NCBI GenBank assembly: GCA_029262195.1
Contig: JAJCZX010000030.1
Location: 372,001 to 436,000 of the forward strand
Source: Gemmatimonadota bacterium
Lineage (GTDB): Bacteria > Gemmatimonadota > Gemmatimonadetes > Gemmatimonadales > GWC2-71-9
Direction of reading: 5' to 3'
Length of the DNA: 64,000 nucleotides
Shown here: positions 17,241 through 26,457 of the stretch, in pieces
How the letters are laid out: each line of letters begins with the position of its first letter
Numbering within the stretch: position 1 is the stretch's first letter
Notes under the pieces: generated by a model
Databases searched by the model: none
The model's input: the letters and a program-made list of their open reading frames with translations, nothing else
Told to the model about the DNA's origin: nothing
Translations under genes and position numbers: made by a program

Positions 17241-18686
17241 TTACTCCTCCATGCGCCCCGGCAGCTCACCGGGCAGATGGGGAACAAGTCCTACGGCGGA
17301 TTCCAGCCGTGATCTGGCCTGCAAGAAATCAAAAACCGCCTGCGCAAGGTTGAATTCGGACTGTCTCAGAGCTTCCTCCGAGTCAGATACCTGCAACTGG
17401 CTGCCGACGCCTGCACCGTACTCCGCTGTGGCTATCTCGAAACCGCGGGTTGCCTGCTCAACGGCCCGTTTTTGGCTTCGAACCCTGAGAGTGGTTTCTT
17501 CAAGGTTCTCAAGTTGAGTTTGCACATCATTGGCTACCTCCCGTTCAAGCTGGTCCAACTGGGCTTCGTTCTGGCGCACGGTGGCACGCATCTGTTGGAT
17601 TTTCGATTCTCTTACGAAGCCGTTGAAAATCGGAACCTCAACCCGGATTCCGGTAGCGGCGGAGGTAGTGCTCTGCCCACCGAAGAAATCCGGCGATCCG
17701 TTTTGTTGCGAAGTGATGTTGTAATTCCCGAAGAGCGACACGGTGGGGAAGTAATTCGATTTTTCCGCACGAACCCGAGTCTCCTGAAGTGTGACATTGA
17801 TCCGTTGCCGTACAACATCGCTCCGATTGCGAAGTGCTACCTCGTACAGTGAGGAAAAGGAAAGATCCATATCGAGGGACAGCCCCACCGCAGCCAGAAG
17901 AGCCCTATTCTCAAGCGAATTCTGGGAAGGATCGTCAACGGAAAGCCCCTGGAGGCTTCCTTCCAGAATGATCTCCTCTGAAGGTTCCTTGCCTAACTCC
18001 ACTGCCAGGGCTCGTCGTGCCGCATCGATGGCATTTTCCGATCGCCGCAACTCGGGTTCGACGTTCGACAGCTCCACCTCAATCCGCAAGACGTCGTATG
18101 AACTCACCAGGCCCGCGCGATTGCGACTTCGAGTATCTTCAAGAGTAGCAGTTAGCCGATTGACACTTTCCTGCGTCAACCGCAGTCGTTCCGCGGCTAA
18201 CAAAGCATTCAGGTAGGCGGTTCTAACCTGACCGACTACGCGCTGGCTGGTGCCCCGCACCCCCTCCCGTTGAAACGCACGGAAGCGGTCAGCGGCACCC
18301 AACCCGATAAAAACGTTCATTTCGAAAAGCGGCTGCGAGGCATTGAGGCCCGCCGTCCACTGGTTGTCAGAACCGAAACGTACGGGAATTACGTCCTCAG
18401 GTGATGCCGTCGGGTCAAAGATGATAGCCGGCAAAAAACCCTGTTGGACACGAAGGTTCCTCTGATAAGACGCGTTTGCGTTCAGGTCAGGCAGTGCGCC
18501 ACCCCAGGCTTCTCTTACCTGTTGATCGGCAACGGACAATTCCTGCTCGGCAGCTTCGATGACAGAACTGTTCGCCAGCGAGAACCCAATCGCACGTTCA
18601 AGAGACATCGCTTCCTGAGCGCTGGCATCGGGAGCCATAAAAAGTACGGCTGCCAGCCAGGTCATGGATGTGAATTTATAGATCAT
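17241..18686 (-). CDS. TolC-family outer-membrane efflux channel
   Basis: 481 aa outer-membrane efflux protein with a Sec signal (MTWLAAVLFMAPDASAQEA) and two homologous OEP repeats rich in helical heptads (AEQELSVADQQVREAWG and later NEAQLDQLEREVANDVQTQLE). The typical ending AVFDFLQARSRLESAVG is present. It starts 5 nt after the tetR stop and is followed by the MFP and RND genes, giving a complete tripartite pump in one operon. Confidence 0.92.
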   Translation of the reverse strand: MIYKFTSMTWLAAVLFMAPDASAQEAMSLERAIGFSLANSSVIEAAEQELSVADQQVREAWGGALPDLNANASYQRNLRVQQGFLPAIIFDPTASPEDVIPVRFGSDNQWTAGLNASQPLFEMNVFIGLGAADRFRAFQREGVRGTSQRVVGQVRTAYLNALLAAERLRLTQESVNRLTATLEDTRSRNRAGLVSSYDVLRIEVELSNVEPELRRSENAIDAARRALAVELGKEPSEEIILEGSLQGLSVDDPSQNSLENRALLAAVGLSLDMDLSFSSLYEVALRNRSDVVRQRINVTLQETRVRAEKSNYFPTVSLFGNYNITSQQNGSPDFFGGQSTTSAATGIRVEVPIFNGFVRESKIQQMRATVRQNEAQLDQLEREVANDVQTQLENLEETTLRVRSQKRAVEQATRGFEIATAEYGAGVGSQLQVSDSEEALRQSEFNLAQAVFDFLQARSRLESAVGLVPHLPGELPGRMEE

Positions 18687-18691
18687 TTATA

Positions 18692-19369
18692 TCAACTCGA
18701 ATTTTTCAATTGTCGGATTAAAGTCGACTTCGCCTCCTCGCCGTTTCCACACTCCCTCAACGCCCCTTCAATGAACGGAGCGAAAGCATGGAATAGATCG
18801 ACCGGGGAAGACGGGACATCGCTGTGGTTGTGCTCGCAAGCACTCTCGTATTTGCAGGCCAGGGCCAGGGTCACCAATCCGTGCACGCAGGTCCACAGAA
18901 AGAGCGCCGCCAGGTCCGGGTCTACCTCGCGGATGTCGCCGGATTCAATGGCCGCCTCAATTGTCTTGCGCAGCATATGGTATCCGCCATGGCCCGGGAT
19001 TTCGTCGATATGCCGCGGCGTGGACGCCTGCAAATTAAAAATCACCCTGAAATGAGCCGAGTTTTCGACAGCAAAGGAAATATAGGCCTCTCCCATTGAC
19101 TTAATCTGTTCCATGCTACCGGCAGGACTATTCTCCAACCGTGCGCGCATGTGGGCTCCAAAGCGACGGTACCCGCTCTCTACGACCTCTTCAACCAGAG
19201 CCTGTTTGTTTTCGAAATGGTGGTAAATGGCCGTGGCAGTTATGCCAACCCTCTCGGCCACCGAACGCATCGAAAGTTTTTCCATGCCACCTTCCGCTAG
19301 AATGTCCCTGGCAACGTCCACGATCTTCGCGGACACCTCGGAAACATTCTCTCGTGCAGACTCTGTCAC
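18692..19369 (-). CDS. TetR-family regulator of the efflux operon
   Basis: 225 aa from a GTG at 19369 with AGGAG 9 nt upstream. The N-terminal helix-turn-helix covers about residues 15-60 (SMRSVAERVGITATAIYHHFENKQALVEEVV), the rest being a ligand-binding domain of the TetR_C type. As first gene of tetR-tolC-MFP-RND it should repress itself and the pump. The long inverted repeat at 19417-19459, about 48 nt upstream of the start, is the natural operator candidate. Confidence 0.9.
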   Translation of the reverse strand: MTESARENVSEVSAKIVDVARDILAEGGMEKLSMRSVAERVGITATAIYHHFENKQALVEEVVESGYRRFGAHMRARLENSPAGSMEQIKSMGEAYISFAVENSAHFRVIFNLQASTPRHIDEIPGHGGYHMLRKTIEAAIESGDIREVDPDLAALFLWTCVHGLVTLALACKYESACEHNHSDVPSSPVDLFHAFAPFIEGALRECGNGEEAKSTLIRQLKNSS

Positions 19370-19416
19370 AGACTAAACTCCTTTAAATACAGCCACTTAG
19401 CTAAAACAAGAAACAG

Positions 19417-19459
19417 CTTAACAGCGTTAGGTTAACGACGTTAAGTTAACACTGTTAAC
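19417..19459. promoter_or_regulatory. Large inverted repeat, probable TetR operator
   Basis: Two 21-nt arms (19417-19437 and 19439-19459) around one central base, matching at 17 of 21 positions. Each arm contains TTAACAG and TTAACG, so the whole site holds several GTTAAC-type half-sites. It lies just upstream of the tetR start, and no other gene in the 167-nt gap needs it except the divergent hydrolase at 19537. Two stacked TetR dimers could bind it. Confidence 0.75.
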
Positions 19460-19536
19460 CCGCATTACGAAGTTGGTTCCGAAGAGTTTCAACGTGTTTC
19501 GACCGGGGGTGCGCGGGAAAACAGTTATGATGATAT

Positions 19537-20352
19537 ATGCCTGCACCCGCGCCGCCCGATCTCCCTGGAGATCCTTCTCCGGTAGTCTTGTTGCTACCGG
19601 GGATGACGCTCAATCGCACTGTTTTTCCTGCATTCAAGCAGACGACGATCTGCCCGGACTTCAACTCATTCGATCAACGGGTTTACAATCAGGTTGAAGC
19701 TGGCCAGGGCATGCTGGCGTTCATAGAGCGCCTCGACGAGTGGTTGCGACAGCAAGAGGCCTGGGAAAATCCGAACAGATATGTGGTATCCCACTCGTTT
19801 GGTGGCATGCTGGCCCTGGCCTGGTTGGCCCACCACCGCTGCGCTCAGAGAATCAAAGGTCTAGTCTTGATTAGCACCTCTGCGGGCCCGATGTATGAGA
19901 CCGTGCGTCCCCAAATATTTAAGATGGGTCAAATCCGGGCGAGAATGTCGATCAGCCGCCTGGTCAATTTCTGGTCGAAGCCGCGAATATTGAAAATCCA
20001 AAAACAACTTTTGGGCGGTAGGGAAACCAAATCTGTGGATTTCCGGGCCATTCACCGACCTACCGACTTCCGCGTGGGACTGGCCGGTTGGAAAAATACC
20101 GACTGGCAGGCGATCAGATCTTACCGACTTGCCATGCAGGGGTTCGATATTCGAGACCAACTGAGCCGACTGAGCGTTCCGACCATAGTGTTACATGGAA
20201 CAAACGACTCAGTTTTTCCGACATCGGTAGGTAAATCGTTGGCTGAATCACTCCCTGAGGCATCATTGGAGTTGGTCGTTGGGGCAGAACACGTGCTACC
20301 CCTCACTCACCCGAACGTCGTTGTAGAGGCCGTTAACCGCCTGCTGTTTTAG
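19537..20352 (+). CDS. Alpha/beta-fold hydrolase
   Basis: 271 aa single-domain hydrolase without a signal peptide. It shows the oxyanion region VVLLLPGMTLN, the nucleophile elbow SHSFGG (a GxSxG variant with the first Gly replaced by Ser), the acid in LHGTNDSVFP and the base in GAEHVLPLTHP. It resembles small carboxylesterases/thioesterases; the substrate is unknown. Its 3' end overlaps the converging small gene by 20 nt. It is divergent from tetR, so the inverted repeat at 19417-19459 might also control it. There is no clear Shine-Dalgarno, so the start is uncertain. Confidence 0.82.
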   Translation: MPAPAPPDLPGDPSPVVLLLPGMTLNRTVFPAFKQTTICPDFNSFDQRVYNQVEAGQGMLAFIERLDEWLRQQEAWENPNRYVVSHSFGGMLALAWLAHHRCAQRIKGLVLISTSAGPMYETVRPQIFKMGQIRARMSISRLVNFWSKPRILKIQKQLLGGRETKSVDFRAIHRPTDFRVGLAGWKNTDWQAIRSYRLAMQGFDIRDQLSRLSVPTIVLHGTNDSVFPTSVGKSLAESLPEASLELVVGAEHVLPLTHPNVVVEAVNRLLF

Positions 20353-20710
20353 CGGCCTTTTTAGCCTGGGCTTCAACGTCCGCGACCCTCACGCCCTTCA
20401 TCCCTCTCTCCAGTGCCCCCATGAGGGTACCGGTATGTTCTCTGAGGTTTCTGGCTTTGGTTGCAGGAGTACCCCCTCGCCGTGCCAGCATCACGATCTG
20501 ATTGGCAGAGTCAGCCATCGTACCGAACCCGTTCATCATCAAGGCCCGCTGAAGATAAGTTGCAGTCCGAATGATGTTCATCATGAATTGGTCCTGTCCG
20601 GACCGGGCACCGGCGTATTGCTCGGTGAGGGCGCGGATTCGTTCGACCTTGCGCTGGGAATCCTCCAGCATCTCCAACTTCATGGTCGCCTTCGCACCAA
20701 GCTTGGCCAT
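20333..20710 (-). CDS. Small helical protein of unknown function
   Basis: 125 aa, rich in Ala, Met, Arg and Lys and predicted mostly helical, with no signal peptide or membrane segment. GAGG precedes the ATG by a few bases, which supports a real gene. The protein is basic at both ends (MAKLGAKATMK and AQAKKAAKTAGG). No family is recognised. It stands alone between two plus-strand genes and overlaps the hydrolase 3' end. Confidence 0.6.
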   Translation of the reverse strand: MAKLGAKATMKLEMLEDSQRKVERIRALTEQYAGARSGQDQFMMNIIRTATYLQRALMMNGFGTMADSANQIVMLARRGGTPATKARNLREHTGTLMGALERGMKGVRVADVEAQAKKAAKTAGG

Positions 20711-20928
20711 CGTACCTCTTTTGTGGGGGTACCTTTAAAGATAGCGAACATGAGCCCGATAAGGGTTTCGGCTTTAGATTGTCTGCAAAGCGTCCAGGTT
20801 AACGGCTACCCCAACTGCTGATTATCGCCTAACTTGGTTTGGCTGGAATCAAACGAATTCCGCTGATTCAGCGATCATGTTGGTCGCCGACCCAAAACAA
20901 ACGCATTCACTCCGACGAATTTCAAACG

Positions 20929-22587
20929 ATGATGAAGAAAGTAACCATCCTTTTGCTCGCCGCAGCCCTGCCCCTTTCCGCTCAGGAACAGGCTGACCTG
21001 GTCGTCACCAATGCAAAGGTCTACACAGTGGACCAGAACAGACCGGTTGCAGAAGCATTCGCTATCAAGGATGGTCGTTTCCAGTTCGTTGGGAGCAACA
21101 GGGGGGCGCTCGCCCTCTCGGGCAATGATACAGAGATCATCGATCTCGACGGCCAGACCGTGATACCTGGAATGATCGACGCGCACGGCCATCTCACCGG
21201 CCTGGGAAACACGTTGAGGAACCTGATACTCACCGGCACCACTTCATTTGAAGACGTAGTTGATATAGTTGCAAACCGAGTGGCAGAGGTTGAAGATGGG
21301 GAGTGGATCACTGGACGTGGTTGGGACCAAAACGATTGGGCCGATCAGAGTTTTCCCACCAACGCAGCGTTGAACCGTACCGCTCCTCGTAACCCGGTGA
21401 TCCTCCGACGAGTTGACGGCCATGCCGCCGTTGCCAACGCCGCGGCTCTTGATGCGGCAGGTATGACCGCTGCGACACCTGACCCCGATGGAGGAAGAAT
21501 CGTAAAGGATTCTAATGGCAACCCTACGGGAGTCCTCATCGACGCGGCTGCTGATAGCGTTCTTGCGCGGATTCCTGAATGGTCTGACCGGGAACACCGG
21601 GAAGCCGTGCTCGCCGCAATTTCGCATTTAAACGCCTGGGGACTGACGGGGGTCCACGATGCCGGAGTCGGACTTGATTCAATTGCAGTCTACGAAGAAC
21701 TGGCTCAGGCCGGGCGTTTTAACCTGCGGGTTTATGCGATGGTGTCGAGTGCGCCTGAAGGGGTGGATGGCGCCCTGCGCCGCGGACCACAAGCCGGGTT
21801 GTACGATGGGCGCGTCTGGATAAAGGCATTCAAGATCTCTTCGGACGGAGCCCTCGGTAGTCGAGGGGCTGCAATGTTGGAAGACTACACTGATGACCCC
21901 GGTAACCGGGGATTGATCACGTTTGAACGAGAAAAAATTTTCGATATCGCCTCCCGCTCCCTCCAACGAGGTTTTCAGGTAAACGTCCATGCCATCGGGG
22001 ATCGGGCCAACCGCACGACCCTCGATGTATTCGAAGCTGCCCTCGCCGCCAATCCTGTGGCGGACCACAGGTTTCGGATCGAGCACGCTCAGATCCTCAG
22101 TTACCATGATATACCCAAATTTGCAGACCTCGATGTAATCCCGTCCATGCAGGGCAGCCACCAGACAAGCGACATGTACTGGGCAGCGGACAGGGTCGGT
22201 AGTTCTCGGATCCTCGGCGCATATGCCTGGCGTTCGCTCCTCAACACAGGCGTAGTAATTCCCAACGGATCTGATTTCCCGGTCGAATCAGCCAACCCGT
22301 TGATTTCTTTTCACTCTTTTGTCTCCAGGCATGACGTCGACCGTTGGCCCGCTGGAGGTTGGTTCGCTGGACAGCGCACCACGCGCGAAGAAGCTTTGAA
22401 GAGTGTTACCCTCTGGCCTGCGTACGCCGGTTTCATGGAGAACGACGTTGGCTCAATCTCGGCGGGCAAGTACGCTGATTTCGTCGTTCTGGATCGCGAT
22501 CTCATGACCGTTGACGAGCACGAAATCCTCTCAACCACAGTACTTCAAACCTTCTTGGGCGGAACCCTGGTATACGAAAGGGATTAA
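20929..22587 (+). CDS. Exported amidohydrolase (YtcJ-like, amidohydrolase family 3)
   Basis: About 552 aa from the ATG at 20929 (20932 also possible). The upstream part of the frame is unlike a protein, and a signal peptide (KKVTILLLAAALPLSAQ) begins here. Metal ligands of the amidohydrolase barrel are visible: the DAHGH motif after GMI, VDGHA, INVHAIGD with RIEHAQ, and GSDFP near the end. The C-terminal small beta domain ends with GKYADFVVLDRD. Family members hydrolyse amide or ring bonds of diverse, mostly unknown substrates. Secretion suggests a periplasmic or extracellular scavenging role. Confidence 0.88.
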   Translation: MMKKVTILLLAAALPLSAQEQADLVVTNAKVYTVDQNRPVAEAFAIKDGRFQFVGSNRGALALSGNDTEIIDLDGQTVIPGMIDAHGHLTGLGNTLRNLILTGTTSFEDVVDIVANRVAEVEDGEWITGRGWDQNDWADQSFPTNAALNRTAPRNPVILRRVDGHAAVANAAALDAAGMTAATPDPDGGRIVKDSNGNPTGVLIDAAADSVLARIPEWSDREHREAVLAAISHLNAWGLTGVHDAGVGLDSIAVYEELAQAGRFNLRVYAMVSSAPEGVDGALRRGPQAGLYDGRVWIKAFKISSDGALGSRGAAMLEDYTDDPGNRGLITFEREKIFDIASRSLQRGFQVNVHAIGDRANRTTLDVFEAALAANPVADHRFRIEHAQILSYHDIPKFADLDVIPSMQGSHQTSDMYWAADRVGSSRILGAYAWRSLLNTGVVIPNGSDFPVESANPLISFHSFVSRHDVDRWPAGGWFAGQRTTREEALKSVTLWPAYAGFMENDVGSISAGKYADFVVLDRDLMTVDEHEILSTTVLQTFLGGTLVYERD

Positions 22588-22608
22588 ACTGTGCCACCGT
22601 GCCACCCA

Positions 22609-23796
22609 TCACGTTGCCTCAGCGACGACCGGACCGGGCGTAACCCGAAAGGCTAGCAACGCCACAACGCCGACCACCGCTGCAGAGATGAAGAACGGCA
22701 CGGTCATTCCCAGGCTTTGATAAGCGGCAGTGGCCCATATCGGAGCGAACACCCTGGCAAATCCTCCAAAGGTTTGCTGAACACCCAGAACCTGTCCCAG
22801 TTCTTGTTCGGGCGCCTTGTGGCTCACCAGTGCTGACACAGATGGAAACAGGCAAGCGGTCCCTATTGGCACCAGAGGCATGGCCAGCGCCAACCCCCAG
22901 ATAGTCTCGGCCCAGGGCATGAGGAAGAGACCTGCGGCGAGCGAGATGGCTCCCATTCGCATGACTACAGTTTCTCCGAAGCGGTCCACCAATTTTCCAA
23001 GAATGACAGCCCGCATCACCACCGACATCACTCCGATGTACAGGAAAAAATATCCGATCGATCCCTCGGTGATATCGAAGCGATGGAATAAATACAGGGA
23101 CATGATCGCTGTCATCGACATAAAGCCCAACATCCCTACAGTGTAAATCCAGATGAGTTCAGGCACCTCATTCCAGGGTCGACGAACGATCTCCCATGCC
23201 GTTTCTGCGATGCCCCGTCGGGCCACGGGGTTTTCCTTCTCTTCTGCAGTAGGCTCTTTCCTGGACTCAGGCAACCAACGCCACGCGAAGGCAACGTTTA
23301 AAAGACAAAGCGACGCCGCAATGAAACCGGGAGCTGCCACGCCGAGTTTGTAGGCAAGCGAACCGATGACCGGCCCTATCATCACACCGGTGCTGGTGGC
23401 GGCGGAAAGCCAACCGAGCGCCTTCGCTCGGTCTTTCGCCGGAATAGTATCACCCAGATACGCCTGGGCTACTCCTGTGGTCCCACCACCGACGCCCTGA
23501 ACGATCCTGGACAGGAACAAAAGCCACACATTAGTGGCAATGGCAAAAACCACAAAAGCTGCAGCCGAGGCAAACAGCCCCACCAGTAAAGCCGGTCGCC
23601 GACCAACCCTGTCCGAAAAACGCCCCCACAGGGGAGCTGCAGCGAGTTGAGCGACCGAAAACGATGCAATCATCATTCCGATCACCCACGGATCGGCTCC
23701 GAGCCTTTCGGCGTACAACGGGAGGAGAGGGAAGATGATCGCAAAGCCAAGCATGTCTACAAACACCGTGGCCATCAATATCGAAATACTTCTCAC
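22609..23796 (-). CDS. MFS transporter (drug:H+ antiporter type)
   Basis: About 395 aa, 12 predicted transmembrane helices, starting at a GTG at 23796 that overlaps the stop of the ABC permease gene as GTGA. A longer frame from 23835 would overlap 43 nt and begins with charged residues unlike an MFS N-terminus. Signature motif A is present between TM2 and TM3 (GRFSDRVGRRPALLVG), followed by SRIVQGVGGG and ATSTGVMIGPVIG in TM4-5, typical of TetA/multidrug 12-TM members. It is the last gene of the iron-type ABC operon, so it may export a related metabolite. Confidence 0.87.
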   Translation of the reverse strand: MRSISILMATVFVDMLGFAIIFPLLPLYAERLGADPWVIGMMIASFSVAQLAAAPLWGRFSDRVGRRPALLVGLFASAAAFVVFAIATNVWLLFLSRIVQGVGGGTTGVAQAYLGDTIPAKDRAKALGWLSAATSTGVMIGPVIGSLAYKLGVAAPGFIAASLCLLNVAFAWRWLPESRKEPTAEEKENPVARRGIAETAWEIVRRPWNEVPELIWIYTVGMLGFMSMTAIMSLYLFHRFDITEGSIGYFFLYIGVMSVVMRAVILGKLVDRFGETVVMRMGAISLAAGLFLMPWAETIWGLALAMPLVPIGTACLFPSVSALVSHKAPEQELGQVLGVQQTFGGFARVFAPIWATAAYQSLGMTVPFFISAAVVGVVALLAFRVTPGPVVAEAT

Positions 23797-25427
23797 CGTT
23801 TGGTTCCGATCGCCATGGCTGCAGCGGAGACACACATCAAGATCACTCCATAGGCTGCGGCGATCCCTACGTCATTTTGTCGCAGCACCGAAAGGATTTC
23901 GATGGAGACCGGTCGAGTTTCAAACGTGTACAGAACGATTGAAGTAACGAAATCACCAACGGCCGTCGCGAACGCCAGTGCTCCACCAGCCAGCAGCGCC
24001 GGCCTGAGCAATGGCAACGTAATCGACTTCAGCGTGCGCCATCGTGTTGCACCGAGGGATCCGGCCGCCTCGTCGAGTGAGTGGTCCAACTGGCGAAATC
24101 CGGCGACGACAGAACCCGCGGCAACCGGAATATTTCTGATGACATAAGCAAGCGGCAAAATAACCACAGTCCCGACCAACACCCATCGTCCCATAAGCGG
24201 CGCGTTGACCGAAAACAGGGTTGCGACGGCAATGGCGAGGACAGTTCCGGGGACCGCCCACGGCACGCTCAACAACGATTCGATGGTGGAACGCAAAACC
24301 ACTTTTTTTTGCACGATTGCGCGGCCTGCCCAAACGGCGATGCTGAGCACCAAAACAGTGCTGACCGTCGCCATCCACAGGGAGTTAAAGAGTGGCCTAA
24401 AACGCTCCGCCTCCCGGGCCAGCGAGAGGTAGTTGGTGAGGGAGTAAACAGGCGGGAACAGTTCAGTCGTCCACGTGCCACGCGGAACGAACGAAACAGT
24501 GATAAGAGTCAGGTGCGGAAGAAGTAAGAAGATAGCCAACGCCCAACCAGCAGCGGCTGCACCCCATTTTATCAAAGGTTGATTGATCACTATTGGAGCC
24601 CGTGAAGTACCCTTGCCGACTGCTACGACGGAGCGTTCACCACGCGCCCTCCTGAACACGAACAACCCAAAAAGCGCCACGATCGCCAGAGCAGAGGTTT
24701 CGACCATCGCAGCGGAAAGATTGCCATTGAGTTTCGATGCAAAAATCTGCGTCGTCATAACCCGAAAGCCACCGCCGAACAGATAAGGCGCCGAGAACGA
24801 ACCGAGCGAAGTCATGAAAACTAGCAAAGCTGCAGACGTAAGTTGAGGGCGCAGCAGGGGGAGAATTACTCTCCGCAGGGTGCAGACTCCTTTGCACCCG
24901 AGGGCGTGTGCAGCTTCTACCATCGACCCGTCTACCTTGGCAAGCCCGGCCCTGGTAAACAGATAGAAATAAACGCTCATCGAATAGGCGTGGACCAGAA
25001 GAATAGCTCCGGCGCCTCTGAGCTTCCACGGAGCCTCGGAGAGCCCAAAGGTCGAGACCATTACTCTCGGAATGAACCCGCTTTCTCCGTACAGGAACAG
25101 AAACGCTATGACACCCACCAAAGGTGGGAGCACAGCTGGCAACGCCACCAACGCGCCCAGTGTCTTTCTCCCGGGGAAGTCCAGCAGCTCAAAGATAAAT
25201 GCGAGCGGCACACCAATCATTGCGCTCAGCACCACACTTGCTGCGGATATCCAGAGAGAATTCCAGAGGGCTGTCCATTCCGTGGAGTCGGCGGCGAATC
25301 TGGATAGGTGTCCCAGCGTCCAACCTGCCGGCTCACGGAAGCTCTCGGCTCCGACCATTACGATCGGGTAGACAACCAACCAGGAAAGGGCGACTACAAG
25401 GAGAATGCCTCGTTCGCGTTTATTCAT
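23793..25427 (-). CDS. ABC transporter permease, fused double permease (FbpB/ThiP type)
   Basis: About 544 aa with two homologous permease halves in one chain, as in FbpB, ThiP and 2-aminoethylphosphonate importers. Each half has an EAA-type loop: EAAHALGCKGVCTLRRVILP in the first and EAAGSLGATRWRTLKSITLP in the second. The ATG at 25427 overlaps the ATPase stop by eight bases, and the stop overlaps the MFS start. It forms the membrane channel with the ATPase and binding protein encoded upstream. Confidence 0.9.
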   Translation of the reverse strand: MNKRERGILLVVALSWLVVYPIVMVGAESFREPAGWTLGHLSRFAADSTEWTALWNSLWISAASVVLSAMIGVPLAFIFELLDFPGRKTLGALVALPAVLPPLVGVIAFLFLYGESGFIPRVMVSTFGLSEAPWKLRGAGAILLVHAYSMSVYFYLFTRAGLAKVDGSMVEAAHALGCKGVCTLRRVILPLLRPQLTSAALLVFMTSLGSFSAPYLFGGGFRVMTTQIFASKLNGNLSAAMVETSALAIVALFGLFVFRRARGERSVVAVGKGTSRAPIVINQPLIKWGAAAAGWALAIFLLLPHLTLITVSFVPRGTWTTELFPPVYSLTNYLSLAREAERFRPLFNSLWMATVSTVLVLSIAVWAGRAIVQKKVVLRSTIESLLSVPWAVPGTVLAIAVATLFSVNAPLMGRWVLVGTVVILPLAYVIRNIPVAAGSVVAGFRQLDHSLDEAAGSLGATRWRTLKSITLPLLRPALLAGGALAFATAVGDFVTSIVLYTFETRPVSIEILSVLRQNDVGIAAAYGVILMCVSAAAMAIGTKR

Positions 25428-26454
25428 CCGATTGCGGAAACGCGTGGACAGCATCAACTTCCAGGCGGACAGTGTCGCCTGCACCGGCCGCGTGCACGGA
25501 TGCTTCCACTTCGATCGGTCCGGCCCCGGTCTCCACGGAAAAAAAAGCTCTAGCTCCTGAGTAGCGGACGTGCCGTACCGTACCGCCCAACCCCGCTCCG
25601 TCGGTGAAACGAATCGATTCAGGCCTCACCATCAAATTCACGTTCTCGCCAACGGTGAGGGCGCCTGAAGTCCGTACTTTCCAGGAGACGTCATCGTTGA
25701 TTCGAGCGACGTCACCCTCCAGGAGAGTTCCTTTGATCACACTGCCCCTCCCCACGAATGTGGCAACGAACAGGGAGGCAGGTTTCTCGTACAATTCCGG
25801 CGCCGGGCCAACCTGCTCAAGGCGGCCGTTCCTCAACACCGCCACCTGGTCGCCAAGTGCGAAGGCTTCTTCCTGTTCGTGCGTTACAAAGACACTGGTG
25901 ATTCCAATCTCTTTGAGTGAATCCCGAAGCTCGGTGCGTGTCGACTCCCGAAGGGTCGGGTCGAGATTCGAGAGCGGCTCGTCGAGAAGCAACACACGCG
26001 GCTGAGGCGCCAGCGCTCTCGCTACGGCAACACGTTGCTGTTGCCCCCCGGAAAGGGCAGTGACCGGTCTTCCCGCCAACTCCCCCATGTGAACCTGTTC
26101 AAGAACCGCTCGCACCCTCGTATCACGATCGGTCTTGTTCAAATCGGCCAGGCCGAAGCCTACGTTTTCAGCTACGGTCATATGAGGAAACAGAGCGTAA
26201 TGCTGGAAAACCATTCCAACTTTGCGTTCGGCCGGAGGACGTCGACTTAAGTCATCCCCTTCAACCACAACCCGACCAGAGTCGGGAAACTCAAAACCGG
26301 CCAACAACCTTAGCGTCGTCGTCTTTCCACTACCGCTCGGTCCCAGCAACGCCAGCAAGTCGCCCTGCTCTACATCCAGAGAAAGAGCATCTACCGCGAG
26401 ATGTTCGTCAAACTTTTTGGTAAGCGATTCAAGAGAGAGAAAGGGGTTCGACAT
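25420..26454 (-). CDS. ABC transporter ATPase (FbpC/PotA type) with TOBE domain
   Basis: 344 aa. Walker A GPSGSGKTT (about 39-47), Q-loop VFQHYALFPHMTV, signature LSGGQQQR, Walker B VLLLDEP and the H-loop histidine in VFVTHEQ are all intact. A C-terminal TOBE regulatory domain of about 100 residues follows. It starts 3 nt after the binding-protein stop. The subfamily handles Fe(III), sulphate, thiamine, polyamines or phosphonates. Confidence 0.92.
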   Translation of the reverse strand: MSNPFLSLESLTKKFDEHLAVDALSLDVEQGDLLALLGPSGSGKTTTLRLLAGFEFPDSGRVVVEGDDLSRRPPAERKVGMVFQHYALFPHMTVAENVGFGLADLNKTDRDTRVRAVLEQVHMGELAGRPVTALSGGQQQRVAVARALAPQPRVLLLDEPLSNLDPTLRESTRTELRDSLKEIGITSVFVTHEQEEAFALGDQVAVLRNGRLEQVGPAPELYEKPASLFVATFVGRGSVIKGTLLEGDVARINDDVSWKVRTSGALTVGENVNLMVRPESIRFTDGAGLGGTVRHVRYSGARAFFSVETGAGPIEVEASVHAAGAGDTVRLEVDAVHAFPQSDE

Positions 26455-26457
26455 GGT

